Shown piece after piece: positions 8,302 through 16,962 of a DNA stretch of 64,000 nucleotides. Source of the DNA: Paenibacillus cymbidii (GTDB taxonomy: Bacteria > Bacillota > Bacilli > Paenibacillales > NBRC-103111); assembly GCF_004764705.1 (NCBI RefSeq), contig NZ_SHLX01000001.1:310001-374000 (forward strand), in the 5' to 3' direction. Made by a program: the position numbers and the translations under genes. The notes beneath the pieces were generated by a model. The model saw nothing but the letters and a program-made list of their open reading frames with translations, was not told the DNA's origin and did no database searches. Each line of letters begins with the position of its first letter. The first letter of the stretch is position 1.

Positions 8302-10146
8302 ATGCATTCCAGAGATAAAATTCGCAATATCGCGATCATCGCGCACGTCGACCACGGCAAAACGACGCTCGTCGACAAGCTGCTGCAGCAATCCGGCACG
8401 TTCCGCGACAACGAGGCGGTGCAGGAGCGGGCGATGGACTCGAACGATTTGGAACGGGAACGCGGCATTACCATTTTGGCAAAAAATACGGCGATCAACT
8501 ACAAGGATTATTTGATCAATATCGTCGATACCCCGGGCCATGCCGACTTTGGCGGCGAAGTGGAACGGATCATGAAAATGGTCGACGGCGTGCTGCTCGT
8601 CGTTGATGCGTTCGAAGGCTGCATGCCGCAGACGAAATTCGTGCTGCGCAAGGCGCTGGAACAGAACCTGAAACCGATTGTCGTGCTGAACAAAATCGAT
8701 CGGCCGAACGCGCGTCCGGCGGAAGTCGTCGACGAAGTGCTCGATCTGTTCATCGAGCTCGGCGCGAGCGACGAGCAGCTCGATTTTCAAGTCGTTTACG
8801 CATCGGCGCTGCAAGGCACGTCGAGCCTCGACCCCGAACAGCAGGACAGCAGTATGCACGCGCTGTACGAAACGATCGTGGCGCACATCCCGCATCCGAC
8901 GGAAGATACGTCGCTGCCGTTGCAGTTCCTCGTTACGCTGATGGACTACAATGAATATATGGGCCGCATTGCCATCGGCCGCGTCAACCGCGGCATTATT
9001 CGCCAAGGCCAGCCTGTGGCGGTTATGACCCGCGAAGGCGGCGTCAAGCAGGCGCGCATCGAGAAGCTGTTCGGCTTCCAGGGTCTCAAGCGGATCGAAA
9101 TTGAACAAGCGGGCGGCGGCGACATTATCGCCATTGCCGGCATCAAGGAAATCAATATCGGCGAAACGATCGCCGATCCGGCGAAGCCGGAGGCGCTGCC
9201 GGTACTGAAGATCGACGAGCCGACGCTGCAGATGACGTTCCTCGTCAACAACAGCCCGTTCGCCGGACGCGAAGGCAAGTGGGTCACCTCGCGCAAGCTG
9301 CGCGAGCGGCTGTACAACGAACTGGAAACCGATGTTAGTTTGCGAGTGGAAGATACGGACAGCCCTGACGCTTTTGTCGTCTCCGGACGCGGCGAACTTC
9401 ATCTTGGCATCCTGATCGAAAATATGCGCCGGGAAGGCTTCGAAATGCAAGTGTCGAAGCCGGAAGTCATCATCCGCCATATCGACGGGCAGAAGATGGA
9501 GCCGGTGGAGCGGCTGCTCATCGACGTGCCGGAAGAAACCATGGGCGCCGTCATGGAAAGCCTTGGCACGCGCAAGGCGGAAATGGTCAATATGATCAAC
9601 AACGGCACCGGCCAGGTACGGCTTGAGTTTCTTATTCCGGCGCGCGGCCTGATCGGCTACCGCACGCACTTCCTGACGCTGACGCGCGGTTACGGCGTCA
9701 TGAACCACGCCTTCGACAGCTACGGCCCGTATTACGGCGCCGGCGTCGGCGGCCGTCACCAGGGCGTGCTTGTTTCGATGGAGAACGGCGTTTCGACGCT
9801 GTACGGCATTCTTTCCGTCGAAGACCGCGGCATCCTGTTCGTGCAGCCGCAAACGGAAGTGTACGAAGGCATGATCGTCGGCGAACATACGCGCGACAAC
9901 GACATTGTCGTCAACATCTGCAAGGAGAAGCAATTGACCAACATTCGTTCGGCGGGCAAGGACGACACGGTCAAAATGAAAGTGCCGCGGCTGTTCAGCC
10001 TCGAGCAGGCGCTGGAATATTTGAACGACGACGAATATTGCGAAATAACGCCGAAGTCGATTCGGCTGCGGAAGAAAATTTTGAACAAAAGCGAACGCGA
10101 ACGGAGCGAAAAGCACCGCAAAACGGCGGAAGCGGGCGTTCAATAA
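8302..10146 (+). CDS. typA: Ribosome-associated GTPase TypA/BipA
   Basis: This 614-residue translational GTPase acts on the ribosome, in 50S maturation and stress or low-temperature growth. The G-domain motifs are present in order: AHVDHGKTT (G1), RGITI (G2), [10 protein letters not shown] (G3), NKID (G4). Beta-barrel, EF-G III/V-like and the BipA-specific C-terminal domains follow, and the length is typical. A sigma-A promoter lies upstream, and the next gene is the YlaH homologue, as in B. subtilis (ylaG-ylaH). GAGAGGTAGG precedes the ATG. Confidence 0.97.
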   Translation: MHSRDKIRNIAIIAHVDHGKTTLVDKLLQQSGTFRDNEAVQERAMDSNDLERERGITILAKNTAINYKDYLINIVDTPGHADFGGEVERIMKMVDGVLLVVDAFEGCMPQTKFVLRKALEQNLKPIVVLNKIDRPNARPAEVVDEVLDLFIELGASDEQLDFQVVYASALQGTSSLDPEQQDSSMHALYETIVAHIPHPTEDTSLPLQFLVTLMDYNEYMGRIAIGRVNRGIIRQGQPVAVMTREGGVKQARIEKLFGFQGLKRIEIEQAGGGDIIAIAGIKEINIGETIADPAKPEALPVLKIDEPTLQMTFLVNNSPFAGREGKWVTSRKLRERLYNELETDVSLRVEDTDSPDAFVVSGRGELHLGILIENMRREGFEMQVSKPEVIIRHIDGQKMEPVERLLIDVPEETMGAVMESLGTRKAEMVNMINNGTGQVRLEFLIPARGLIGYRTHFLTLTRGYGVMNHAFDSYGPYYGAGVGGRHQGVLVSMENGVSTLYGILSVEDRGILFVQPQTEVYEGMIVGEHTRDNDIVVNICKEKQLTNIRSAGKDDTVKMKVPRLFSLEQALEYLNDDEYCEITPKSIRLRKKILNKSERERSEKHRKTAEAGVQ

Positions 10147-10163
10147 ATCGATCCCGGCTAATC

Positions 10164-10186
10164 GCCCCTCCCCGGCCGGGAGGGGC
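10164..10186 (+). terminator. Strong GC hairpin after typA
   Basis: GCCCCTCCC and GGGAGGGGC form a perfect 9-bp stem with a 5-base loop. The downstream T-run is poor (TTAGTCGT), so termination may be partial and allow read-through into ylaH. Confidence 0.65.
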
Positions 10187-10232
10187 TTAGTCGTATCACG
10201 GATCTATCAAGCGTATTTCGGGAGGCTCGGCC

Positions 10233-10523
10233 ATGCAGCATATTACCGACTGGTTGTACCGACATCCGGTGATTACGTATCTCATCATTTACATTTTTCT
10301 TGTCTATGTGTATAACAACGTGTTTCGCGTCCGCAAGCTGCCTCTGCTCAAGGATGCGCTCATTTATTTGCTTGTTGGCGTCGGCGCCTTCATCCTGCTG
10401 CTGTTCCAGCACGACCTTGGCTTGCCGATCGTCTATTGTCTGGCGGTGGCGGTATTTCTGATGCTGCTCGTGCGGATTCGCTATTATAATGAAAAGCGGG
10501 GCCAAACGAAATCGAAGCCGTAA
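10233..10523 (+). CDS. ylaH: YlaH-like membrane protein
   Basis: This 96-residue protein has three hydrophobic helices (about 14-30, 42-58, 65-83) and a basic C-terminus. It resembles the YlaH family, and the position directly after typA is conserved with B. subtilis. Function is unknown. GGGAGG upstream of ATG 10233 supports the start. Confidence 0.85.
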   Translation: MQHITDWLYRHPVITYLIIYIFLVYVYNNVFRVRKLPLLKDALIYLLVGVGAFILLLFQHDLGLPIVYCLAVAVFLMLLVRIRYYNEKRGQTKSKP

Positions 10524-10539
10524 GCGGGAGGGGACGCGG

Positions 10540-10980
10540 GTGGCGGATTTATGGCTGACGCCGGTCAAGGAAACGGGGGCTGCGGGCACGATTTCGCTCG
10601 GAGGCGAGCGCATCCGGCTGGGCGGCGGCGAACCGTGGGGGACGCTGCGCGGCAAGCTGCAGCAGCTGCATCCGCGGCTCGTGCCGCTGTTCAAAGCGAA
10701 CATGCTGCTTGGCGATGAAGCGGACGCCGACGACAGCTGCGGCGCTGCTGCCATCGATTTGCGGCTGGACGACGGCGAATCGATCCTGCTCGGCGCTGGC
10801 GGCCTTCCGGCTTCCCATTGCGCGCTGTCTTTCTTCGACCGGCTGCTTTCGCCCGCGCAGTCGCTGCAGGTGCTGGAGCGGCTCGAGTCGTCCGGCGCCT
10901 CATCTGACGAGCGGCATCTGGCGCAGACGATTGTAGAGTGGCTGAAAGCGGGCAGCGCCGTCATCGTGTTACAAGACTAG
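10540..10980 (+). CDS. Conserved hypothetical protein (146 aa)
   Basis: I do not recognise this protein. It is soluble, with no signal peptide or membrane helix. The first half is Gly-rich with short beta-like segments, and the C-terminal third is predicted helical (PAQSLQVLERLESS). GTG 10540 is chosen because GGGAGGGG precedes it; the earlier in-frame ATG at 10489 lies inside ylaH. It sits 16 bases after ylaH and 18 before the next small gene, so the three are probably co-transcribed. Confidence 0.65.
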   Translation: MADLWLTPVKETGAAGTISLGGERIRLGGGEPWGTLRGKLQQLHPRLVPLFKANMLLGDEADADDSCGAAAIDLRLDDGESILLGAGGLPASHCALSFFDRLLSPAQSLQVLERLESSGASSDERHLAQTIVEWLKAGSAVIVLQD

Positions 10981-10998
10981 TCGGCAGGAGGAAGCGGA

Positions 10999-11274
10999 AT
11001 GAATCTGCAGGACGCGCTGTACAACTGGCTGCAAATCAGGATCGTCGCCGAAGGGCGGCCGGACGATAACGCGGCGAAAGACACGCTTGCTTTTTTTGCG
11101 CAAATTTTGGAGGAAGACCATCACTTGAGCAATGTCCGTATCGCCGGCTTGGACGAATCGCTCATTACGGTGCAATTCATGCAGGAAGGTCAGGCGGTGT
11201 CCAGGCAGTTTCCCCGCGAAGCGGCGGAACAACTGCTTGCGGATATTCGCAGCAATCCCAAATACAACGAGTGA
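10999..11274 (+). CDS. Small conserved hypothetical protein (91 aa)
   Basis: This acidic, soluble protein of 91 residues has no recognised domain. The N-terminus (MNLQDALYNWLQIRIVAEGR) is helical and the middle alternates beta-like segments. GGAGGAAG precedes ATG 10999. It ends 16 bases before the LCP gene, so it appears to be part of the ylaH-to-LCP run. Function unknown. Confidence 0.7.
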   Translation: MNLQDALYNWLQIRIVAEGRPDDNAAKDTLAFFAQILEEDHHLSNVRIAGLDESLITVQFMQEGQAVSRQFPREAAEQLLADIRSNPKYNE

Positions 11275-11290
11275 AACCAGGTGAGCGAAC

Positions 11291-12295
11291 ATGACGGAGC
11301 CGGGATTGACCCCGCCGGGGCTGCAGCCGCAGTCGGGCCGGACGGGGCGCAGCCGTTCCAGGTCGGTTGTATGGCGGCGGTTCGTCAAGCCGCTGCTGTG
11401 GATCGTGCTGCTGTTGCTTGTCGCTTCGGCCGCCTATGCGGCCTATTTATATTTCTTCAAGCTGGATCCGATGCTGGATCGAATCGGCACGGACCAGACC
11501 GTCGCTTCCGCCGATCAGGCGAGCCGCAAGCCATACGCGCTGCTGCTGCTCGGCCTCGATACGCGGCCGGAAACGGGCAGCTTGAACACGGACGTGATCA
11601 TGGTCGCGGCGCTCAACCCGCAGCGCAAATCGGCCGTTGTCGTTTCCGTGCCGCGGGATACGTACGTCAAGGCGGCCAAAGGGCTGCCCGCCGGCAAAGC
11701 TAACGCCTGGTACGCCGCGGCGACCAAGGGCGGCAAAACGTCGGGCGAAGCGGTCAAAGGCGCGTTCGGCGCCTGGCTGAACATTCCGATCGCTTATATG
11801 GCGACGATCGATTTCCGCGGGTTCGAAGATGTGGTCGACGCGCTCGGCGGCGTCCGTGCGAATGTCGATATGGCAATGCGCTACGTGGACAAAGCCGACG
11901 GCACGAACATCGACCTGCAGCCGGGCGAACAGAAGCTTAGCGGCAAACAGGCGCTCGATTTCGTTCGTTACCGCAAGTCGAACCAAGGCACGGCCGAGTC
12001 GAGCGATCTGGAACGCAACAGCCGTCAGCAAGCGATTGTTTCCGCCATCATCGGCAAGCTGCAGTCGGCGTCGGGCATTATGCGGCTGGGCGGCGTCATC
12101 GACGCGGCGGGGGACAACGTCGAGACGGACATTCCCAAATCGCAGCTCGTCAATTTCCTGAAGACATATGCGGGCATTTCCAGCGATAACATACAATATA
12201 TTCATTTGGGCGGGGACTGGCGCAGCCCGTACATTTACGTGCCGGCAGGCGAGCTTGCCGAAGCGCAGAAGGCGCTGGCCGCCACGCTCAAATGA
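11291..12295 (+). CDS. LytR-CpsA-Psr (LCP) family glycopolymer ligase
   Basis: This 334-residue protein has a basic cytoplasmic N-terminus, one membrane helix (about 33-53) and an extracellular LCP domain starting near LLLLGLDTR. Motifs include NTDVIMV, SVPRDTYV, DFRGFEDVVDALGGV, LSGKQALDFVRYR and SSDLERNSRQQ, carrying the conserved Asp and Arg residues that bind the polyprenyl pyrophosphate substrate. LCP enzymes transfer teichoic acids or other glycopolymers from undecaprenyl carriers to peptidoglycan. It is the last gene of the ylaH-led run; the next gene has its own promoter. Confidence 0.92.
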   Translation: MTEPGLTPPGLQPQSGRTGRSRSRSVVWRRFVKPLLWIVLLLLVASAAYAAYLYFFKLDPMLDRIGTDQTVASADQASRKPYALLLLGLDTRPETGSLNTDVIMVAALNPQRKSAVVVSVPRDTYVKAAKGLPAGKANAWYAAATKGGKTSGEAVKGAFGAWLNIPIAYMATIDFRGFEDVVDALGGVRANVDMAMRYVDKADGTNIDLQPGEQKLSGKQALDFVRYRKSNQGTAESSDLERNSRQQAIVSAIIGKLQSASGIMRLGGVIDAAGDNVETDIPKSQLVNFLKTYAGISSDNIQYIHLGGDWRSPYIYVPAGELAEAQKALAATLK

Positions 12296-12328
12296 AGGCC
12301 CGGCCTTTATCCGGTTGCGAGCGTATGG

Positions 12329-12334
12329 TATAAT
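12329..12334 (+). promoter_or_regulatory. Extended -10 promoter of the PNPOx-family gene
   Basis: TGGTATAAT is an extended -10 element, with no clear -35 hexamer. Transcription would begin near 12341, giving a leader of about 130 bases before the ATG at 12470. Confidence 0.55.
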
Positions 12335-12386
12335 GAAGTTATGATCGATGCAAATCAGCGTAGCAGGCTCGACGCAAGAGGTAAAC

Positions 12387-12430
12387 TTCATTGCCGATTG
12401 GACCTGAGAACGGCCCAATGCGGTAATGAA
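12387..12430 (+). promoter_or_regulatory. Long hairpin in the untranslated leader of the PNPOx-family gene
   Basis: TTCATTGCC (12387-12395) pairs with GGTAATGAA (12422-12430, one wobble), and ATTGG (12397-12401) with CCAAT (12415-12419), forming a 14-15 bp stem with one small bulge and a 13-base apical loop. No riboswitch family was recognised. It may be a regulatory leader or an RNA-stability element. Confidence 0.5.
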
Positions 12431-12469
12431 AGAGCAAGCAGGTCATCAAGGCGAGGAGGCCAAGGTTGG

Positions 12470-12922
12470 ATGGCGGAAACCATAACAGCTTTACCTGAGC
12501 AGCTCATCGCGGTTTTGCAGAAGGAAGCGTTCGTGCTGCTGAGCACCGTCGACGCGGAATCCGGCTCTCCGAGCACGAGCGCGATTTCGTGGGTGTATGC
12601 GGACAGCCCGTCCAAGCTGCGGTTTGCAATCGACCAGCGTTCGCGGATTTTGACGAACGTCCGCAACAATCCGCTCGTCAACGTGGCGTTCTTCGGCGCC
12701 GGCTCCGTACATGCCGTGTACGGCCGTGCTTCGATCGTAACCGATGCGATGGACGGCGTGCCGTTCAAGCTCGCATGCGTCGACATTGAAGTGGATGCGG
12801 TACGCGACGCCATGTTCTACGGTTCGCGCATCAGCGTCACCCCCGAATATGAGAAGACATACGACAAACGCGCCGCCGAGAAATTGGACGGACAAGTGTT
12901 CGAAGCGATGAAAAAAGCCTAA
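12470..12922 (+). CDS. Pyridoxamine 5'-phosphate oxidase-fold (flavin-binding) family protein
   Basis: This 150-residue protein has the split-barrel fold pattern of small PNPOx-like proteins: a short N-terminal helix, then VLLSTVDAESGSPSTSAISWVY, KLRFAIDQRSRILTNVRNNPLVNVAFF and a GRASIV strand. Family members bind FMN or F420 or act as general-stress proteins. The conserved lysine of true PdxH is not evident, so it is not called a vitamin B6 enzyme. ATG 12470 has GAGGAGG upstream; the ATG at 12341 would be leaderless and its extension reads as non-coding. Confidence 0.78.
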   Translation: MAETITALPEQLIAVLQKEAFVLLSTVDAESGSPSTSAISWVYADSPSKLRFAIDQRSRILTNVRNNPLVNVAFFGAGSVHAVYGRASIVTDAMDGVPFKLACVDIEVDAVRDAMFYGSRISVTPEYEKTYDKRAAEKLDGQVFEAMKKA

Positions 12923-12955
12923 GTCTGCGATGCAGATTAGGCTTTTGCCGTTTTT
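12913..12955. terminator. Terminator between convergent PNPOx and YlaJ-like genes
   Basis: AAGCCTAAGTCTGC and its imperfect inverse around GA form a long stem at 12915-12944, flanked by A6 on the left and TTTT/TTTTTT on the right. It can therefore work in both directions between the two converging genes. Confidence 0.8.
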
Positions 12956-12990
12956 TGCGGGCGATTCGCCTCGCCGGATCTCGCCGGATC

Positions 12991-13545
12991 TCACAGGTTC
13001 TGGCTGGTGTAATTTTGTTGATTCTCCGTCTGCGCCGGCGCCTGCTCGTTGCGCGGTACGACGTCTTTCGGCAGCTGCGGGATGATGCGGCCGATGATTT
13101 TGCCCATTTCGTCGGCAAAACCCGAAACGGGATGCCCGGCGCGAACATGTTCGGCGATTTGCGCGATCCGGCGATCCAGGTCCATGTCTGCGGTGACGAT
13201 GGCGTTCGCGCCGTCGGGATCTTTGCGCAGCGCCTCGGCGACGGAATATTTGATCGTGTCGACGCGTGCGCGATCCGCGTTCGGCGCAACGTTGATGCCA
13301 ACGACGGCGTAGTTGCCGAACATTACGCAATGCGCGCTTTCCACTTGCGGAATGCTGGCGGCGAGCGCCTCCAGATGCGCGGCGACTTGATCCGGCCGGC
13401 CGCTCGTATCGGGCATCGTTTGCTGCACTTTGACTTGCCCTCCGTATTGCTGGGCGCGAGTGGAGGGAGAAGTGCCGTTATGAGCCGATTTGCCGCATGA
13501 GGCTAACAGCAGCGCGGCGGCGGCGATCCAAACAAGAAGCTTCAT
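12991..13545 (-). CDS. ylaJ: YhcN/YlaJ family sporulation lipoprotein
   Basis: This 184-residue protein has a signal peptide ending in the lipobox LLASC (Cys at 17), then a low-complexity stretch and a YhcN/YlaJ domain (about 45-165) with HCVMFGNYAVVGINV and DRRIAQIAEHVRAGHPV. Family members are lipoproteins made during sporulation and associated with spore membranes. In B. subtilis ylaJ sits between ylaH/ylaI and ylaK on the opposite strand, as here. ATG 13545 with AAAGGAGAG is used; a longer ORF to 13623 places the signal peptide internally and is rejected. Confidence 0.85.
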   Translation of the reverse strand: MKLLVWIAAAALLLASCGKSAHNGTSPSTRAQQYGGQVKVQQTMPDTSGRPDQVAAHLEALAASIPQVESAHCVMFGNYAVVGINVAPNADRARVDTIKYSVAEALRKDPDGANAIVTADMDLDRRIAQIAEHVRAGHPVSGFADEMGKIIGRIIPQLPKDVVPRNEQAPAQTENQQNYTSQNL

Positions 13546-13676
13546 CGCGACTCTCCTTTCCGGTCCGTTCCGTTGCTGCGGAACCGAACCGTGGCATGAC
13601 CCTAGTTTATCCTGACATTTCATTCGCTATGTATAGCCGCTGCGCAAGCGACATCTGACGTGGAGGGGACCTTGGG

Positions 13677-15008
13677 ATGAAAAAAATATATGTGCTGGAT
13701 ACGAATGTGCTGCTGCAGGACCCGAATGCCGTTTATGCGTTTGAAGACAATGACGTGGTCATTCCGGCGATTGTGCTGGAGGAGATCGATTCGAAAAAAC
13801 GGCTGGCGGACGAAATCGGCCGCAACGCCCGTTACGTCTCGCGGCTGCTGGACGGCTTCCGCGCGCAAGGCAAGCTGCAGGACGGCGTGGAGCTGGAAAA
13901 TGGCGGGCATATCAAGGTGGAGCTCAACCATCGCAGTTTCGTCCGCATGCAGGACGTGTTCGGGGAAATGACGAACGACAACCGGATCCTGGCGGTGGCG
14001 CTTAATTATGTCAACGAAGAGCAGGACAAACCGGAGCCGAGACCTGTCATCCTGGTCAGCAAAGATACGCTGGTCCGCATCAAGGCCGACGTGCTCGGTA
14101 TTACGGCGCAAGACTATATGAACGACCGGGTCGTGTCGCTCCCGGATCTGTACGGGGGCTGCGTAACGCTGCAGGTGCACCCGGGCATCATCGACGAATT
14201 TTATTCGTACCGCTTTCTCGGCACGAACAGCCTGCATCTCGGCTACAAGCTGCACCCGCACGAGTTCGTGATTCTGCGCGACGAGCTTGGCACCTCCAAG
14301 TCGGCGCTGCTCAAGGTGAGCGCGGACGGCAAACGGCTGGAGCCGCTCTTCCTCAGCAACGAACCGATTTGGGGCATCGGAGCGCGCAACGCACAGCAGC
14401 GGATGGCGCTGGAGCTGCTGCTGAACGACGATATTCCGCTCGTGACCATGACGGGCAAAGCGGGCACGGGCAAAACTCTGCTGGCGCTGGCGGCAGGTCT
14501 GATGAAAATCGAAGACGAGCACAAGTACAAAAAGCTGCTGATTGCAAGACCTGTCGTGCCGATGGGCAAAGATATCGGTTATTTGCCGGGGGAGAAGGAG
14601 GAGAAGCTGCGGCCGTGGATGCAGCCGATCTACGACAACCTTGAGTTCCTCTTCGATACGAAAAAGCCGGGCGACATCGATAAAATATTGGCCGGTCTCG
14701 GCAGCATTCAAGTCGAGGCGCTCACTTATATTCGCGGGCGGTCGATCCCGGGCCAATTCATCATTATCGACGAAGCGCAAAACTTGTCTCGCCATGAAGT
14801 TAAAACGATCGTTTCTCGCGTCGGCGAAGGAAGCAAAATTGTGCTGATGGGCGATCCGGAGCAAATCGATCATCCGTATCTGGACGCCTCGAGCAACGGA
14901 TTGACGTATGTTGTCGAGCGGTTCAAGGAGCAAGGCATTAGCGGGCACATTACGCTGGAGAAAGGGGAACGGTCGAAGCTGGCGCAATTGGCGGCCGATC
15001 TGCTGTAA
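13677..15008 (+). CDS. ylaK: PIN domain-PhoH ATPase (YlaK/PhoH2 type)
   Basis: This 443-residue protein joins an N-terminal PIN ribonuclease domain (about 1-140; YVLDTNVLLQDP with D8, and an internal LEEIDSKKR acidic motif) to a C-terminal PhoH ATPase domain with Walker A GKAGTGKT near residue 261 and Walker B IIIDEAQN. PhoH2 proteins of this architecture are RNA helicase-ribonucleases in characterised cases. Length matches B. subtilis YlaK, and the locus (divergent ylaJ upstream, minus-strand gene downstream) is conserved. GGAGGGG precedes ATG 13677. Confidence 0.93.
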   Translation: MKKIYVLDTNVLLQDPNAVYAFEDNDVVIPAIVLEEIDSKKRLADEIGRNARYVSRLLDGFRAQGKLQDGVELENGGHIKVELNHRSFVRMQDVFGEMTNDNRILAVALNYVNEEQDKPEPRPVILVSKDTLVRIKADVLGITAQDYMNDRVVSLPDLYGGCVTLQVHPGIIDEFYSYRFLGTNSLHLGYKLHPHEFVILRDELGTSKSALLKVSADGKRLEPLFLSNEPIWGIGARNAQQRMALELLLNDDIPLVTMTGKAGTGKTLLALAAGLMKIEDEHKYKKLLIARPVVPMGKDIGYLPGEKEEKLRPWMQPIYDNLEFLFDTKKPGDIDKILAGLGSIQVEALTYIRGRSIPGQFIIIDEAQNLSRHEVKTIVSRVGEGSKIVLMGDPEQIDHPYLDASSNGLTYVVERFKEQGISGHITLEKGERSKLAQLAADLL

Positions 15009-15043
15009 AGGCTTGCGGCGGGTGCGGCGTTTCCCCTGGCCGA

Positions 15044-15541
15044 TTAGGCCGGCGTCGCGACGCCGCAGCCGTAAGCGCGGGCGATTCGTTCCATCAACTC
15101 GGTGAATTCGCGATCCGTCACCAGCACCGTTTGGCCGTTGCTGCCGTCATAGGAAGCGATCAGGTGCTCTTCCATCTGGAGGAGCGCCTGTTTCGGCTCC
15201 GCGGAAGCGGCGCGATCCGGCACCACGAGTGCAAACGGCCATACGAGGTGTTCGTACAGGTAGTGGCGTTCGGAGCGGCTGGAGAAGCCGTAATCGGCGA
15301 ACAAGCCGTACAGCTGCGCTCCCTCCGGCAACAGCAGCAGTTCAAGGCGATCCGCCGGTACCTTGTAATGCTGCAGCACCTCAAGCGCAGCATCGTATTC
15401 CCGCTCGTCGCCTACGACGAGCAACTCCTTGTCGCGGTCGAACAGCATCGTTTTGTCGGCCAGTCCCTTGACGATCTGGGCGTAGAAGCCCGGTTGTTTG
15501 CCTTCCGGCAGCTGCATGTCGAGTCCGATTTTGCGTTCCAT
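15044..15541 (-). CDS. Conserved hypothetical protein in the ylaL position
   Basis: This 165-residue soluble protein converges with ylaK, the location that ylaL occupies in B. subtilis; I cannot confirm homology from sequence alone. It has three acidic/Leu-rich segments (GLADKTMLFDRDKELLVVGD, LELLLLPEGAQLYGLF, HLVWPFALVVPDR) and no membrane helix. ATG 15541 has AAAGGACG upstream and is preferred over 15574. Function unknown. Confidence 0.65.
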   Translation of the reverse strand: MERKIGLDMQLPEGKQPGFYAQIVKGLADKTMLFDRDKELLVVGDEREYDAALEVLQHYKVPADRLELLLLPEGAQLYGLFADYGFSSRSERHYLYEHLVWPFALVVPDRAASAEPKQALLQMEEHLIASYDGSNGQTVLVTDREFTELMERIARAYGCGVATPA

Positions 15542-15648
15542 GTGAGGACGTCCTTTCCCTTTTTCCCATTCCATTCGAATCCAGCTTACGCCAACCGGCC
15601 GGCCGTTGCAAGCGCGGGGCTAATGCGCGTCAATTGCGGCGCAGGGTA

Positions 15649-15677
15649 TTGGCAGGTCGTACCGGATCGGTTAAAGT
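15649..15677 (+). promoter_or_regulatory. Candidate promoter of the SGNH hydrolase gene
   Basis: TTGGCA and TAAAGT are separated by 17 bases, ending 43 bases before the proposed TTG start at 15721. Confidence 0.5.
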
Positions 15678-15720
15678 AGCGGGAGAGCCTCTAATTTCCC
15701 ATGAAGGAGTGTCCATTCGC

Positions 15721-16806
15721 TTGGATATCGTCAACCATCGTACCCCATTGTCGGTCACGTGCCGCAAGCTGGCGCAAGGCAAGCTTACCGTCGGATTCCT
15801 CGGCGGCTCGATTACGGACGCGCGCCCTCGCCACAACTGGCCCGAGCCGGTTATCGCCTGGCTAGCGGACCGTTACCCGGACGCGCTTATTCAAGTGGAG
15901 AACGCCGCTATCGGCGCTACCGGCAGCGAATCCGCCGTGTATCGGGTGGAGCGCGACATTATGGCCCGGGACTGCGACCTCGTTTTCGTGGAATATGCTG
16001 TGAATGATTACGGTGTGGAAGCCGGGCGAAGGGCGCGTACCCGCGAAGGTTTGCTGCGCAAGCTGCTGGCGGAAGGCAAGCGTGACGTCGTGATCGTTTA
16101 TACGTACAACCAGCCGATGTACGACGATATGACGAATGGCCGTGTGCCGCAGTCGATCGCCGATTTCGAACTGCTTGCGGACCATTACGGCATCGGTTCC
16201 GTCTGGATGGGGATGCATGCGCTGCGCGAAGTGCAGCGCGGATTGATGCGCTGGGAGGAATGGCTGCCCGACGGCCTCCACCCGACAAGCCGCGGCAGCT
16301 TGAGCTACGGCCAAAGCGTGATCGGCTATTTGGCGGACGAGCTCGACCGGGACAGTGTCGGCGGGGAATGGCCGGATCGCTTGCCCGCGCCGCTTCACGA
16401 AGGAGCGTGGGAGCGGACGGAATGGCTCGATTTGGCGCGGCTGGAACGCCAGGGACCGTGGGTGCTGCGACGCTGGCCGCATTTGGAATGGATCGATCAG
16501 TGTCTGGATACGTCGGCGCTCGGAGCTCGGCTCGCTTTCTCCTTTACCGGACGCGGCGTTACGCTCGGGCTCGATTTCGGCCACACTGCCGCCGATTTTC
16601 GCTACCGCATCGACGGCGGCGAATGGACCTTGTACGAAAGCGACAGGCCGGCCTGGTGCGGCGACTCCGGCTGGTTCGTGATGCGCACGCTGAACGAACA
16701 GCTTGCCCCGGGCGAGCATCGTTTGGAGCTCGAAGTGGTACACGGCAACCGCGACAACAGCAAGGGCACCCGCTTCCAGCTGGCCATGGTTGGCATTATC
16801 TTGTAA
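15721..16806 (+). CDS. SGNH/GDSL-type hydrolase with C-terminal beta domain
   Basis: This 361-residue predicted esterase has the SGNH blocks: GFLGGSITDA with the nucleophile Ser (block I), FVEYAVND (block III) and DGLHPTSRG with the Asp-His pair (block V). After about residue 220 a second, beta-rich domain follows (LGLDFGHTAADFRYRIDGG), as in carbohydrate-ester-acting SGNH proteins. There is no signal peptide. The start is uncertain: TTG 15721 has AAGGAG eleven bases upstream and a promoter in front, whereas TTG 15634 has no binding site. The substrate, possibly acylated polysaccharide, is inferred only from the domain type. Confidence 0.8.
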   Translation: MDIVNHRTPLSVTCRKLAQGKLTVGFLGGSITDARPRHNWPEPVIAWLADRYPDALIQVENAAIGATGSESAVYRVERDIMARDCDLVFVEYAVNDYGVEAGRRARTREGLLRKLLAEGKRDVVIVYTYNQPMYDDMTNGRVPQSIADFELLADHYGIGSVWMGMHALREVQRGLMRWEEWLPDGLHPTSRGSLSYGQSVIGYLADELDRDSVGGEWPDRLPAPLHEGAWERTEWLDLARLERQGPWVLRRWPHLEWIDQCLDTSALGARLAFSFTGRGVTLGLDFGHTAADFRYRIDGGEWTLYESDRPAWCGDSGWFVMRTLNEQLAPGEHRLELEVVHGNRDNSKGTRFQLAMVGIIL

Positions 16807-16814
16807 CGACATGT

Positions 16815-16860
16815 GGAAACCCGTTTCGCGTCCCGGCGCGGAAGCGGGTTTCGCCAATTT
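16815..16860 (+). terminator. Terminator after the SGNH hydrolase gene
   Basis: GAAACCCG...CGCG pairs with CGCG...CGGGTTTC in a long, slightly imperfect stem (16816-16852), followed by CCAATTTTG. Confidence 0.65.
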
Positions 16861-16885
16861 TGTGTGTTATTTCACAAAAATAGCA

Positions 16886-16915
16886 GGACGAAAGCGCTTC
16901 ATATTTGGTATAGTA
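16886..16915 (+). promoter_or_regulatory. cre-like palindrome and extended -10 before the solute-binding protein gene
   Basis: GAAAGCGCTTC (16888-16898) is a perfect palindrome resembling the core of a CcpA cre site. It is followed by TGGTATAGT, an extended -10 (TATAGT from about 16907). The outer cre positions do not match well. Carbon-catabolite control of a sugar-binding protein would fit but is an inference. Confidence 0.4.
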
Positions 16916-16962
16916 GGAAGAGGTTCTTTGGACTGGGCCGATATGGGGACAGAGGAGTGCTC

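Noticed and set aside
8251..10143. A 630-codon minus-strand ORF opposite typA
   Set aside because: It lies exactly antisense to a fully conserved GTPase, has no ribosome binding site and no recognisable motif; it is a GC-rich codon artefact.
12341..12469. An N-terminal extension of the PNPOx-family protein from ATG 12341
   Set aside because: The ATG lies at the predicted transcription start, lacks a ribosome site, and the extension is Arg-rich and overlaps a strong RNA hairpin.
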